DNA of 64,000 nt from Purshia tridentata (taxonomy: Eukaryota; Streptophyta; Magnoliopsida; Rosales; Rosaceae), in the NCBI GenBank assembly GCA_003254885.1, contig QANT01003104.1, positions 1 to 64,000 of the forward strand, read 5' to 3'. A program made the position numbers and the translations under genes. The notes under the pieces are model-generated. The model was not told the DNA's origin, made no database searches, and worked only from the letters and a program-made list of their open reading frames with translations. Every line of letters starts with the position of its first letter. Positions within the stretch are counted from its first letter, which is position 1. Positions 37,001 to 49,720 of this stretch are shown here, one piece after another.

Positions 37001-40000
37001 GATCAATCATTATAGATTACTGTTCTATGAATAAAAATAGTTGCTGTCATTTTCTAAATGCATGTATCACATCTTTTCATGTTTCATCATGAATTTAATA
37101 TCCATGGTAAGATGGAGATGAAATCTTATCATCTTGAGCTTTAGGCTGCAAATGGATGCCTATTACCTGCACTGGTCCTAAGCCAGGTGCACATTGAAAT
37201 CTCTGTAATAACGTTCCCTTGTCTATTTTCTTATCAAAATAAAAAACATGTCCTAAGCTGTCTCACCTGCTTTGATCCCAAGGCAGTCCCTTCTCCATCT
37301 AACTTTTTTGCTAAATCTTTGAATAATTTTGCATTCTTTTTCTACTAATTTGTACTTTCTTTTATTTCAGAGAAATTTCTGCACTTTCTTCTTGCATGTA
37401 ATTGGACCAAATTGCATCTGAATTTAGTTAGCATAATGGTGTAGTTTTCATGGGATTATGTGTGTTGTTCTTTGTTTTAAATGCATGATAAGGTTAATGG
37501 TTGTGTTGGCATGATTTGGTATTGCTTGCTATATGCTTCAAGTTGCATGTTAGACTGGTGGAATTAATTATATTATTTGTATTGGTATTAACTAAAGTCA
37601 CGTGGAACCTTTTGTTTTCTTTCCTAATCATTCATCTGGGTTGGTGTCTTTACTTACCTTGCTTTAAGTGCTAATGCTATAACTGATAATATTGGCTCCA
37701 AATACCAATTTGGTTTACATCCCTTGGCTTTGATCTCCATGTGTACGCACACTTTTACATGAAAATTGGTCTCTCACACTGTTGCAAGTGCCAAGGTTTT
37801 TCCTCATTAGTAATTGGAACTTCCTTCCCTCCAATTGTTGTTGTTGTTGCACCTACAAAGGGATATGGTGTGAAGTCTACTGACAACTCTTGCATGACTC
37901 AACTTTTTTATATTTTAATTTATAGGACTGTGCGACTTGTTACTTAATCTAAGCATTGTTGTTGTTGTTGCACCTACAAAGGGATATGGTATGAAGTCTG
38001 CTGACAACTCTTGCATGACTCAACTTTTTTATATTTTAATTTATAGGACTGTGCGACTTGTTACTTAAGCTAAGCTTTCTTTACTAAACTGTTATGCATG
38101 TCTTGTTTATTGCTTTATTGTAGGGCACCTTTGTCGAAGGAATAAAGGAAGAAGTTGTGCTATCCCCAGCTCATGCCCTTTCGCTTATAGCAGCTGGAGA
38201 AGGTATTAAAAAAAAAAAAAAAAATCATATTTTGTTATTTTAGTGAGTTTTTTATTTTTTATATTTTAAAAATTGAATCTTGTTTCTTTGTTTAGTTGAC
38301 TTAATGATAATGTGTGTTGTTCATTTCAAAACCCCTTTGTTCCTTTTCATAGAGGTATTTAAGTTGACGTGCATGTGTGCCCAAGATTTCTGCGTGCTCG
38401 TTTTTACGTATGAATAAAAACTAAAATACCTCTCCTAACTTTCCAATAACTAAATTCAGCTGATGGAAGTGATATTTAATTGATAAAATACATGTTTTTT
38501 TATGGATTACATGGACTTAATGAAGAAGATGATGAAAATAATAAGGTCCTAAGGTTATTGACTGAAATATTATTATCATAAGACATGAAGAAGATGGTAT
38601 TTAATTAATAGGGCATATTTGATAAACAGAATATGGACTACCTTCACACAAAGGGAGAAAGGAAAGCTACATCAAGCAAATTCACTATGTAGCACAATTT
38701 TTGCTAAATGATAAACTGAATTAGCAACTATTGTTTTATATCCATAACCTAGATGTTATTAAGGTTCCAAGCATAATGAGTGTCCTTTGAACTATGACTT
38801 CGAAAGACAACGCAAAGGGGTATAAGTACACTTTTCCTTGCTGTAGAGTCTGCTAAATATTTCGAACTGGGTGTTTCTAATTTGAACAACGTTAACCCTT
38901 TAGTTTGAATTTGTAACTCCTCGATGTCTGTTAAATGTTACTGATGGAAAGCCTTGGCATGTGACACTACTAGACACAGTAAATGATGCCATCCAGAAAG
39001 ACAGGTTTCATCTCAAAACGATGTCTTCTTGAAAATGAGAAAACCTTTGTTTCAATTCAATGCTGTTGCAGCTTTGTGTGGCACAAAGAGGAGCTCCAAA
39101 ATTGCGAGTAAGATTTAAGAGTCTATGCCTGAGCTCGAGCTTCAAGCATTACAACTTGATGGCATGGATGTAATTGAAGGAGAGTATAAGTAAAGGAATA
39201 CAAATATCGCCTAGGTCCCACATTGAGGATCAAGTAACTTTACTTTATATTTTAGGGTTAAATTCAAACAAAAACAAGTTGGGGTCCAATCATTCTCTCA
39301 AATCAGCTCAAACAAAATTATCTCAACACTTTGCGGCCACCAAAATAAAAAAGTAAAAACTTTTTTTTTGGACCCAGTACGCTCTTATTAACTCAAATAA
39401 AAGAATGAGATACTTTTAGACTGCCACAATTCCAATTGTGTCTGTGGTGTGTTTCCACCTCTCCCTTTCAGTCTCTGTGGCTGGAAAAAATTTAATTACA
39501 AAGACTTAATTGTTGATTTTGCATCTGAAAAAGTGAAAAGAATCATTTTCTAATTAAATTTTAAATTACGTTCGGAGTTAGTTGACATTAGTTATATTGA
39601 ATATCAAATATCACAAGCATTAGTTTATAGTTTTTGCCTAGGGCCCTAATTTGTATGCGGCTGCCCCTGCAGAGGATGCAGTGGTGGCGGAGAAGACAAT
39701 GACTGATGTGGCTGAGAATTTTGACATTGGTAGAGGAGAATTTTATAGCTGATGTGGAGGGGATGCCTGTGGTTGATTTGGCAGAGAAAGTGGTGGTGGG
39801 AAAGGAGACATTGGTCGAAGCTCATGTGGTTGATAAGGCATTGGAGATGGTTAAGCCTGACATGGTGAAAGAGGCATGTTGCCAAGGCTGTTGCTGTGGC
39901 TCACTTTATAGAGGAAGTTGAAACAATGGTGGAAGAGGAGACATAGGTTGCAGGGCAGGCTGATATGGAGAGAGAGATGGCTGAAGTGGTTGATGAGAGT

Positions 40001-43000
40001 ATGAACCCAAGGCTGGAGAGGCAGATGTGGCATAATATGTAGTGGAGGAGGCTGCAAAGGCAGAGGATAAGAGGTAGCAAAGGAAGATAAGAAGACACTT
40101 TTTTCCCTTTGCAAAACGACGTCATTTTGGTAGTGTCATATGACTGGTTTCTACATTTAGCAGATATGGATGGGGGGCTTGGATTGACATAGATTCAAAA
40201 TTATAGGGTTAACATTGGTCAAATTGAAAATAAAGGTAAAGTGTATGTGTTGTATGTGTGCTTGCTTCTACGTTTATATAAGAACTAAATTCCTGCTGTG
40301 AATAACCAAATTCATCTGATGAAGTGATATTTAGTTGAAAAGGTCTGCCTATTTTTCTCATATTTTTTTATCATGGCATGCTTAGGTGAAGATTGTGATG
40401 AGAGTATGTAATCAAGCAAACTCATTTTGTAGCACAAATATTGGTACACAGTAAACTGAATTAGAAACTACTATTGTTTCATTCAGGGTCCACACGTAAT
40501 AAAGTTCCTTAGAACTAGGGGTTAAAAACGGTCCAGTGAATGAGACTCTTGTCAATGCATGTCTGGGAGGGTTAGATGGATGTAGTCTTACCTCTCCCCA
40601 GTACTTGCAGAGAGGCTGTTTCTTGATATGGACCTAGAACCTTTAGGTCACAATGGAGCAACCTTACCATAATGCCAAAGCTCACCATCTTCAAAAAAAA
40701 AAAAAAAAAAATCTTGTGATCATGATAGAGTTGTTTAAAATACTAATACTTGTTTATTTTTCCAGTTGACTAGATGATAATTTGTGTTGTTCATTTTAAA
40801 CCACCTTGTTCCTTTCAGGTATCTTGTTTCACTTTATGATCGAATTTTATTTGTTTTCAACAGAGCACAGGCATGTTGGGTCGACAAATTTCAATTTACT
40901 CAGTAGCAGGAGCCACACAATATTTACACTGGTGAATTTTCTTTATCATCAATTTTTCTTTTTTGTGCTATCTTACATTTGATTTCTCTTTTAATGTTTT
41001 TTTGACAGACACCTGCACATTGAATGATGGTAAATGTTGGCATGAAATTCTTGATTACTGATTTTTATAAATTCTCAAATTAAACTTTGCTATCTAGTTT
41101 GAAAGGACAAAGAGCCATAGACATGAAATGAGAGCATTGAAAGATTGATCTTTGGGAAATTGGCTTGAGCTTCTGAATTGGAATCTCTACAATCTTGTAA
41201 AGCTTTATTATCACACACCTTTCTTATGCTCCTCCAAAAGCATGGTGCTACTGCTTGCCAAGCTGGGCCCCTCCTACCTTTCTTTCCCTTTCCAGCTACC
41301 AAACAGCTCAAGCACATTTTTTGGTATCCCTGAGATATACCCAACAAAGTAGAAGTGTAACCTATAGTTTAATATCCCAACAAAGTAGAAACTGTATCCC
41401 GTATTCCCATGGTTTGAGAGCTACTGAGCAATGAAATAGAATAACCATTTGACTTCCCTTGTGCTTTGTACTAAATCATTGACATCCTCCTTAAAGTTGT
41501 AGTCTACCTCATAAAAGCCAGCTAATATTCAGCAAGGCCTCCTAAATACTCTTCTGGTGTAAGAGTATCTGATTATGTTAAGTTGGTGTGTTACCTTTTC
41601 TATATATATATATTTTTTTCTTTTGGATGAATAAGTGAATTATTGACGTTTGAAGAGCGGAAATTATGATATATATTCTTGAAAACCTCCAGCACCTAAA
41701 GATGCTTCAAGAGAACACACACACACACACAAATATGCAACAACAACACCTATCTTTTTCACTAACATGTTTGAAGACCTCATCTGCAAATATTTTGACA
41801 TGGTCAACTATAGCACTGGCCTTTCTCTGATCTAACTTCTCTATTTCCATTTCCTATTAGTTTTTATTTTTCATTTCTGCTATCAAATTATACCTCCTAC
41901 TAATTGGTCATTCTCTCATTTATTAGTAGTATACAGTAGTATATTCATGCTTTTAATCTCAATTTTGATTGATGCATGTTTTTACTCCCAGTGATTAAAG
42001 TGTATTTCTGCTTTTAAACAAATATGTTAATCCTTCATTTTGAAGGATGGTTGAAATCTACCTTTGAGTTTTTTAATACAATATGTAACGTTTGACTCCC
42101 TTTTGATGACTAATATGTTTGTACGACTACCTTGTTAACAGACAATAGAGAGTAGCCCTTGTGGGGAAAATAATGAAGGCGAAGCTGTAAATCTGTCACA
42201 ATTGGTAAGTATTCAACACTAAGGACTGAATTAACTTGTTTGTTGTCTTTCTAAGTTACAATGGACATGTATGCTATCTTTCTTGGTTAAAATTGGAATA
42301 TATTCAGCCTTTCTATATTTTTATATTTAGGATTGTGTTATGACAATCTTATTTATATGTGCAGAACCTCATCGATCTGGCAGGTTCTGAGAGTTCAAAA
42401 GCTGAAACTACGGGTGTTAGACGAAAAGAAGGATCCTATATTAATAAAAGTCTGCTAACTCTAGGAACTGTGAGCCCTCAAGTGTTGTTTTAAGCCAATA
42501 AGTTCAAAATATCGTATTAGATTTTCTTATTAAAATAAAGTGTATTAGATTGTCCTTTGTGTACTGCAATCATGGTTTCAATGTTTATTGTATATGATAT
42601 ACTTATTTCGATATATTGTAACTTCTGTTGATTTAGGTTATATCAAAGTTGACAGATGCAAAGGCTACTCATGTACCATACAGGGATTCTAAATTGACCA
42701 GACTACTTCAATCTTCACTAAGTGGTCACGGGCGTGTGTCTGTAAGGCTTCTCATATGTTCATGGAAACTTCCATGCTGTTTACGGTTTATCCAGATGAA
42801 GATTATTATTTCAATAACCTACTGTAAAATAAATCTTTGTAGCAGAACCAATACTGCTTGAAAAGAAAGTTTTGTGTTTGATTTATTTACTTCTATTGTT
42901 TCAAATTACAGCTCATCTGCACTGTTACTCCTTCATCAAGCAGTTCAGAAGAGACACATAATACGTTGAAATTTGCCCACCGGGCAAAACACATTGAAAT

Positions 43001-46000
43001 TCAAGCAGCACAAAACAAGGTTGCTTGTTTGTCTCTTTTCCTTAAACTGTTCCATTTTCATTATTTTCTTACCTGACATAATTTTATGAACATGCAGATT
43101 ATTGATGAGAAATCACTTATTAAGAAATATCAAAATGAGATTCGTAGTTTAAAGGAAGAGTTAGAACAGTTGAAGAGGGGTATTGTTACAGTTCCTCAAC
43201 TAAAAGACACTGGGGGAGATGATATTCTGCTCCTAAAACAAAAGGTACATTCCTCTGCTGGGTTGATCTCAGGGTTATTTCTGAGGCTGCAACTTTTCTG
43301 ATGTCTTTTTTATTTTTCTTTAACTTAAAGTTTGCTCTTTCGGCAGTTCTTAGTAATTTTAAGATGTTGGGTACGTTAAAGATCTCTTTGCATACATTTT
43401 ATACTTAGGTTTTTGAAAGTTAATTCTAAGTGGGCATTACACATATATCAAACTAGTTTTTATAGTTTTACTATCTGTACTATGAAGAGAAAGCCCTGAA
43501 ATTAGCATTTTTCTATCACAACCAAAGAGCAAACAGTAATACGAAATGCTATGTGTAGAAGGGTAAACTCCATTTTTTATTTGGTAGCCCATCTGCTTTT
43601 CATACCCTTACCTTCAAATTGGATTTAAAAGCCCTGCATCAGACAGTCAAAGGGGAAGGCTTGAAAAACACAGGGAAGCTTTGGGGCATTAGTATTATCA
43701 GTTATTTTCCTTACCTGAACCTTCCTCAAAATTAAAGTTTTCTCTAAGTCGTTCATGTTTTCCTTATGTTTATTTATTCCCAACTTTTATTCATCAGTAT
43801 TTATACTTTTAAAGGGGAATGTTATTGCAAGGGCACTTATGGTCACTTACAAAGAAATTACACTTGACTGAAATGAACCATGATTGGGAATTGGTTTGGA
43901 AGCCAGAAAAAAAAAGGACAATAAATTTCTGTTTTCTGAGCTTGCACATTAAATTTAAGTATAACTAGTTTTGAGTTTGTTGTTTTTTTTTTCTTTTAAA
44001 GTATACTCAATTTTTATTGTTATTAGTTTCTTTAGTATTGTTGTGGGTAAATTGTTAAGGATTCTTGGTCCCTGTTACTGAACTGTTTCTTTTGCTGTGA
44101 TATGATGTGTAAAGTTAGAAGATGGTACATTCAAACTGCAATCAAGATTGGAACAAGAAGAAGAAGCCAAAGCTGCTTTATTGGGAAGAATCCAAAGGTT
44201 GACAAAATTGATTTTGGTCTCCACAAAAGCAACACAATCATCAAGGTTTTCTCACCGTCCTGGTCTGAGAAGAAGACATTCCTTTGGGGAAGAAGAGGTT
44301 GGACTGACTCCTAACATTTTCTTCTGCTAGATGACTATACTAGCTTTTTTTTCTTAGTTGCTTCTCTCCTTTTTCTTTTTCTTTTTTCATATTCTTTATA
44401 CTGGTTGATATGATTATAGCTTCTTGTTTAAAAATTTCAGCTTGCATACCTACCATACAAAAGGCGGGACTTGATTTTAGAAGATGAAAACATTGACTTG
44501 TTTGTTCCTCCTCTTGAGGGGAATGCTGAAACTACGGATGATACATTGAAGGAGGAGAAGAAGACTCGGAAGCATGGACTGTTAAACTGGCTAAAGCTAC
44601 GGGTATGTTCCATTTGGTTGTTAGAAATCTGTGTCTCTTTCTTAGGGTTGATTCTTACAAATTTATAGTATGTTGGTTTAGTACTACTCACCAATACAAA
44701 ATTTAGTTTTTGTACTGACCAATAGAAAATTTAGAAAATATGGCACTTGGTCTCAATTTCATCCCTTTCATGTGTCAACAAATCTATCCAGAGTAATGTG
44801 CTCTTTTCTTATCTGTGGTTTCTTTCTTTTTCCACATCACAATAGTTAGTAATATAATCTTAGGTGTCCTGATTTTGGACTATGGTACTATATGAAATTT
44901 GCTAAGTTGGGGTCATTAGTATTGATGTTTATAACAAAGGAACAGGATCAAACCCAGATCCACTCTATGAAACAGAACCATGGAAGCAAACACCTTAAAA
45001 AAAAAATTTAACTTTAAGGTGTTTGCTGCCATGGTTCTGTTTTGTAGAATAGATCTGGGTTTGATCCTGTTCCTTTGTTATAATTTAGACCTAAATTTTA
45101 TTCTTGATGCTGATGTACTTATACTTTAACTTACATGCTTTAGCAAATTGATGTTGTAATTACTTAAAGAGCTAGTTTTCTGCTTTGGATTCTTCCATGG
45201 CCATAAATGCTGCTAATTAAACTGGTTCTAAAATTCCATGAGCAGTAGTAAACATGGAATTCTGGAAGCATGATTTTCCCCCCTTCAAGAATTATATTTT
45301 TTAAAAAAAGAATCACTTCATTTCTTGTGATTTTCAAGTAGTATAGTCCTTCTTCTTCTCTTTCTTAAAGCCACTACCCCATGTTGATGCACTGAACTGA
45401 CATGGCGTCCTATGAGGGACTTCTGAATACGGTTGTAACCTTCAGCTTTTTGCATGAAGTGGTTTCCCTAAAGAATCAAACTTGTGCATGACAGTGCAAG
45501 ATATATTTTGTTGCAGCAGACTTTTTTGTGTTCTTTATAAGTTTATTTTTTATTTTTTATCTTTTCTCATTCTTGAACAGAAACGGGATAGTGGTGTGGG
45601 GACCTTGACAAGCACCAGTGATAAATCCAGTGGAATGAAATCTACTAGTACACCTTCAACGCCTCAAGCAGAAAGTGGTCATTTTCACACAGAATCCAGG
45701 CTTTCACATTCTCTACTTACAGAGAGCTCTCCATCTGCTGATTTTTTGTTGGAGGCTAGAGAGAGAGAAGTTCATCAGGATAATTACTTGGGACAAGAGA
45801 CACCTCTGGTATGTGTCTTTTTTGTGTAATGTATGTTACCTTGTACTTGAACCAGTATATAAACTATATTTTGCGGTACGTGCTCATATGACATGATATC
45901 CTTGCTTTCTCTTTTGGCCAGTGTATTATACTATCAAGTCTTATTTATCTCTGGTGAAATTGAATAAAACCAGAGAAAATTAGGAGAATAAAAGAAATGG

Positions 46001-49000
46001 TTGCACTCTTCTATTCTATTACAAGAAGAAAGACCACACAAAAACTAATAAATAAACCCTAATAAAGTATCTCTATATTCGACCAAATTAAAAAATAAAG
46101 TAGCCCTATAACAAGCAAATTACAAAACTACTCCTAATATATGATCATACTGTTTTTCGATATTAATAAGTTTTGTCTCCCATAAGAAAATTTCAGAACT
46201 TTCCTTACAGAATTAAAATTTTAAAGCACATTCACGCTACAAACATCTTATGATTCCAAGTAGTTTGTTTCAACATTCTGTCTTGGACACTTTTTAAAAA
46301 ATACTTTCATTAGCCTGAATATTGATAATTTATCAAGATTTATAGTCCTCCGTCCTCCACCCAGGAAATGAGAAGACCTTGTTGCAGAAAATCATAATAC
46401 TTGCTTTATATCTCTCATTTGTTAGACTGTTTGATAATTGGCAAAACTAACGTACCTTCTATTTTTAACAAGGAAGTCTGTTGCTACCAGCATGTCAAAA
46501 TCATTTTCCATCATCTTACTGCTCCCAATGAAACATTTCTGGTATCTCTGGTGGCAAGTGTTGCCTTTTAAGTGCATGCTACTGAGTAATGACAAATGTT
46601 AATGTCAATTTTGATGCTGTGCTGACATTTATAATTGCTAGGAAGTAAAAATGTCTGAAAAAAAAAAAAACAAAAACAAAAGAGGCAACTGCCCATGTTT
46701 TGTTTCTGAAAGACAGAGTTCTCCAAAGGAGTTATCATGCACAGCTTTCAATTTGTGAAATATCATGTTTTCCCTCCCAGTGTGTGTTTTGCCTGAATTT
46801 AAAACATTTGATTCTTCAAGTGACAGGTTGAGATGTTTCAAATTAGTTGAAGGATGTGCATGGTTCATATGATTAAATTTCCATGTCTTCTATTTGTTTA
46901 TTTATTTTATTCAGCAAAATATATTAATTTATTTCTTGAAGAATTCATTCACTCATTTATTCACTTATATTGCTAGACTAGCATTAAATCAGTTGATCAA
47001 ATCGAACTCTTAAGAGAGCAGCAAAAAATCTTGTCTGGAGAGGTCGCACTCCATTCAAGTGCTCTGAAGCGGTTGTCTGAGGAGGCTGCAAGGAACCCCC
47101 AGAAGGATGGAATCAATGTAATTGTCTTATTTCCTTACTATCTTTAAACGCAGTTAATAGTCCTGGGACCTTCAATTTACGGTTGTTCTGTTATTAAGAT
47201 GGAGATGCAAAAGATAAAAGATGAAATCAAGGCGAAGAATGAACAAATAGCTTTGCTGGAAAAGAGAATTACTGATTCCATTGTTGTTTCACACAACAAA
47301 ATGGATCAAATGGAAATATCCCGAGTAAGTTTAGATTTCCTTATTATTAGGTCAGCTGGTACATTTTTAAAGAAACATGTCCTTAATTAGGAGTTAGTCC
47401 AACGTTTATTTTTTGTTTGTGGTTTATGCTGCAGTCTATTTCTGAAGTGATGGCGCAATTGAATGAGAAGTCCTTCGAACTTGAGGTGATGAAAACTTAA
47501 TACACCTTGATCTGAAAAATATAGCACAGTAAATGTGTATTACACTAAAATAAATGGAATGATTTATAACCGACTGGAAAAAATCAGTCTGATATCTTTT
47601 CAAAGTTTGAACGTGAGTGGCTCAAAACCATCTTTAAAACTGGGACTTTAATGAAGCAATGTTGGAGTCACTGAATATAATTGAAGTCAGTGACATTACA
47701 ATCATATGTAGGTTTTTAAGTCGTAAATGATGATTCCTATTATACATGTTTTATGTTTTATAATTAATTTCATGGCCAAGAGGGCTCATGTGATATGCCT
47801 TTTGACACACAATAACCATGTGAATTCCATTGGAGGTCCAAATTTCCCATCATTAATTGGTCCATTTGCATGACCTTTTTTGTGTCTCTGTGAGTGTTAC
47901 TTTAGTTTCCAGTTTGCAAGATTTTAAATACTATACAAATTGCAAGTGCAATATTAAAGAAATTGAAAATAAAAATAACTTTTTCCTAGGCCTCTACCGA
48001 GGGTTGTCCTATAATTCTAGTACATTCTGTTGAGGGTTGTATCATTTTTTCTGTTCCAGGTTAAAGTTGCTGATAATCGTATAATTCAAGAGCAGCTGGA
48101 GCAAAAGGTACATGAACCTTTATTTTATTTGTTTGGTTCATCTGTAAATGAGACTTGAGGGTTCATAGCCACATATGACTTTATACTACCTTGCTATCAG
48201 ATCTGTGAATGCAAAGGATTGGAGGAAACAGTTACTTCCTTGAAGCAGCAGCTCTCTGAGGCACTAGAGTTGAGAAATTTGAGCCCTATAGTCGGTTGTC
48301 CTCAAACTGATACAAAAAGCTTGCATGACACAGAGAAAGAAAATTCAGTGTTGAAGGACACAAATGAGAGTATCCTTGTACAAAAGCAGGTTTTTCTCTT
48401 CTTTTGGTCTCTGAGTTTTTGTTTAGTTCTTATAAAAAAAAAAAGTTTTGTATTGCCTCCCAACAAAAAGAAGACGGGCAGCAAAATAGGTTGCAATTAG
48501 CCATGGTGTTAATCTACCAAATAAGTCTGTTAATGCATGCAGACACTTTCTATGTTTAGAAACAAAACTGAAAGAGAGATTCAGGAAAAAGTTTATTATT
48601 TCTACGGAACAGTCTTTTAAGAGTTTATTTAGCAGTGCACTGAATATGAGTAACTCTAAGGTTACAGTTTCCAATGAAAAGTACCACTGATCAATTTTTT
48701 GGTACATTAATGTTTTGATGTGATTGGACCCTTGGCTTATCCAAGTCCTAATGCCTTCCCCCAACCTGGCCCTGCACAACTAGGCTAGTATCACTGATCA
48801 GTTTCATGAGTGTATTATGATCTCGATATATATATATATATATTGTTTAGCAGTTTAACCCTGTCAAGCAATATCTCAATTGAAGTCTTGTTTTTTTCCC
48901 CTCAATTAGGCGACTGAGATTGGAGAACTGAAGCAGAAGATGGCTGAACTGACACAGTCAAAAGAACAGCTAGAACTTCGGAACCAGAAACTGGTGGAGG

Positions 49001-49425
49001 AGAGTTCGTATGCCAAAGGTTTAGCCTCAGCTGCTGCTGTTGAGCTCAAGGCATTATCAGAAGAAGTTGCCAAACTCATGAACCATAAAGAGAGACTAGC
49101 TGCTGAGCTGGCCGCATCTAAGAACTCTCCCACCCAGCGTCGAGGTAGTAACACAGTCCGAAATGGTCGGAGAGAGAGTCACATCAAACAGAGTGACCTA
49201 GGTGGGTCTGTCTCAGAAATGAAGAGAGAACTAGCCATGAGTAAGGAGAGAGAGCTTTCATATGAGGCTGCTCTTATGGACAAGGACAAAAGAGAGGCTG
49301 AACTCCAAAGAAGAGTTGAGGAATCCAAGCAAAGGGAAGCATATTTGGAAAATGAACTCGCCAACATGTGGATTCTTGTGGCAAAGTTAAAAAAGTCCCA
49401 TGGAGCCGAAACTGATGCTTCTTGA
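34053..49425 (+). CDS. KIN7E: Kinesin-7 family motor protein, KIN-7E-like
   Basis: The predicted protein is 995 aa from 23 coding exons: 34053-34300, 34386-34483, 34870-34959, 36290-36342, 36538-36603, 36695-36748, 36905-36964, 38124-38202, 40864-40931, 42142-42204, 42365-42469, 42637-42741, 42912-43019, 43098-43244, 44115-44297, 44441-44602, 45581-45808, 46977-47117, 47199-47324, 47435-47485, 48060-48107, 48201-48389, 48910-49425. All phases agree. The N-terminal 70 residues are Ser-rich and basic, and could be an organelle-targeting sequence. The motor spans about 72-395, with P-loop GVTSSGKT (152-159), switch I NxxSSRSH (260-267), switch II DLAGSE (297-302) and [11 protein letters not shown] (343-353). 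Coiled coils fill most of the rest, with a basic stretch near 485. There is no C-terminal RING finger, unlike some KIN-7D proteins, hence the KIN-7E-like call. It should move along microtubules. Start is the ATG at 34,053; the GTG upstream is not a plant start. Confidence 0.94.
37834..38073 (+). repeat. 121-bp tandem duplication in kinesin intron 7
   Basis: The unit ATTGTTGTTGTTGTTGCACC through GCGACTTGTTACTTAA occurs at 37,834 and 37,955 with about three substitutions. It lies wholly within the intron 36,965-38,123 and leaves the splice sites untouched. Confidence 0.9.
38879..40225. mobile_element. Mutator-like element with possible captured sequence
   Basis: The sequence from AATTTGAACAACGTTAACCC (38,879) to GTGACACTAC (about 38,970) matches the reverse complement of 40,130-40,225, which reads AATTTGACCAATGTTAACCC to ATGACACTACC. 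This gives inverted ends of about 95 bp around a core of about 1.15 kb. Part of the core (about 39,640-40,080) is much richer in G than its surroundings and reads as Glu/Val/Ala-rich protein in short frames broken by stops. That would fit a captured, decayed gene fragment (Pack-MULE). No target duplication was found, so the class is tentative. Confidence 0.5.
40518..40712 (+). mobile_element. SINE (Au-like) with poly-A tail in kinesin intron 8
   Basis: The body has the order of motifs I associate with plant Au-type SINEs: GTCTGGGAGGGTTAGATG, GTAGTCTTACCTCTCC, AGAGGCTGTTTC, TAGGTCACAATGGAGCAACC, TTACCATAATGCCAAAGCTC. It ends in a run of about 19 A at 40,693-40,711. It lies in the sense orientation within the intron. 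Family assignment is from memory and target duplications are unclear. Confidence 0.7.
44931..45081. repeat. Long near-perfect hairpin in kinesin intron 16
   Basis: The left arm (44,931-44,999, starting ATAACAAAGGAACAGGATCA) and right arm (45,013-45,081) are inverted copies of 69 bp with about five mismatches, separated by a 13-base A/T-rich loop. In the intron RNA this would fold as a very stable stem. It may be a small fold-back element. It contains no reading frame. Confidence 0.85.
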
Positions 49426-49720
49426 TCAGCGAGACTAGACAAACTGATTGTTTTGGGTGATAGGGATTCAAGATTATCGAACAAGTATGAGCTTTCAATA
49501 AGACTGGTTTGACGGAGAGAGATAGAGAGAGTGTGTAAAAATGGGTTTTCTTGTATTTCCAAGGGTTTCTTGTTTGTGTATAATACAAAATTAGGGCCTC
49601 TTTTTTTCTTTCTCACCAAGGGTTTCTTGTTTGTTTATAATTAGGGCTTTTCGATTTCACAATGCTGATCAATTGTATTCTACGAATCAGGTACTCGGGT
49701 TCTCTATTTTTTTTTGCCAG
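49426..49720 (+). other. Kinesin 3' untranslated region (approximate)
   Basis: Sequence after the TGA at 49,423-49,425. It carries an imperfect direct duplication: CCAAGGGTTTCTTGTTTGTG at about 49,559, then CCAAGGGTTTCTTGTTTGTT at about 49,617, each followed by TATAAT and TTAGGGC. The transcript end is not determined; no canonical AATAAA is evident. Confidence 0.4.

Larger units (their letters stand above)
38203..40863 (+). other. Transposon-rich kinesin intron 8
   Basis: This intron is 2,661 bp. It contains diverged direct repeats (38,294-38,350 versus 40,767-40,820, and about 38,400-38,770 versus 40,265-40,515), an inverted-repeat element between them and a SINE. The canonical GT and AG ends are intact, so the island is tolerated by splicing. 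Confidence 0.75.
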
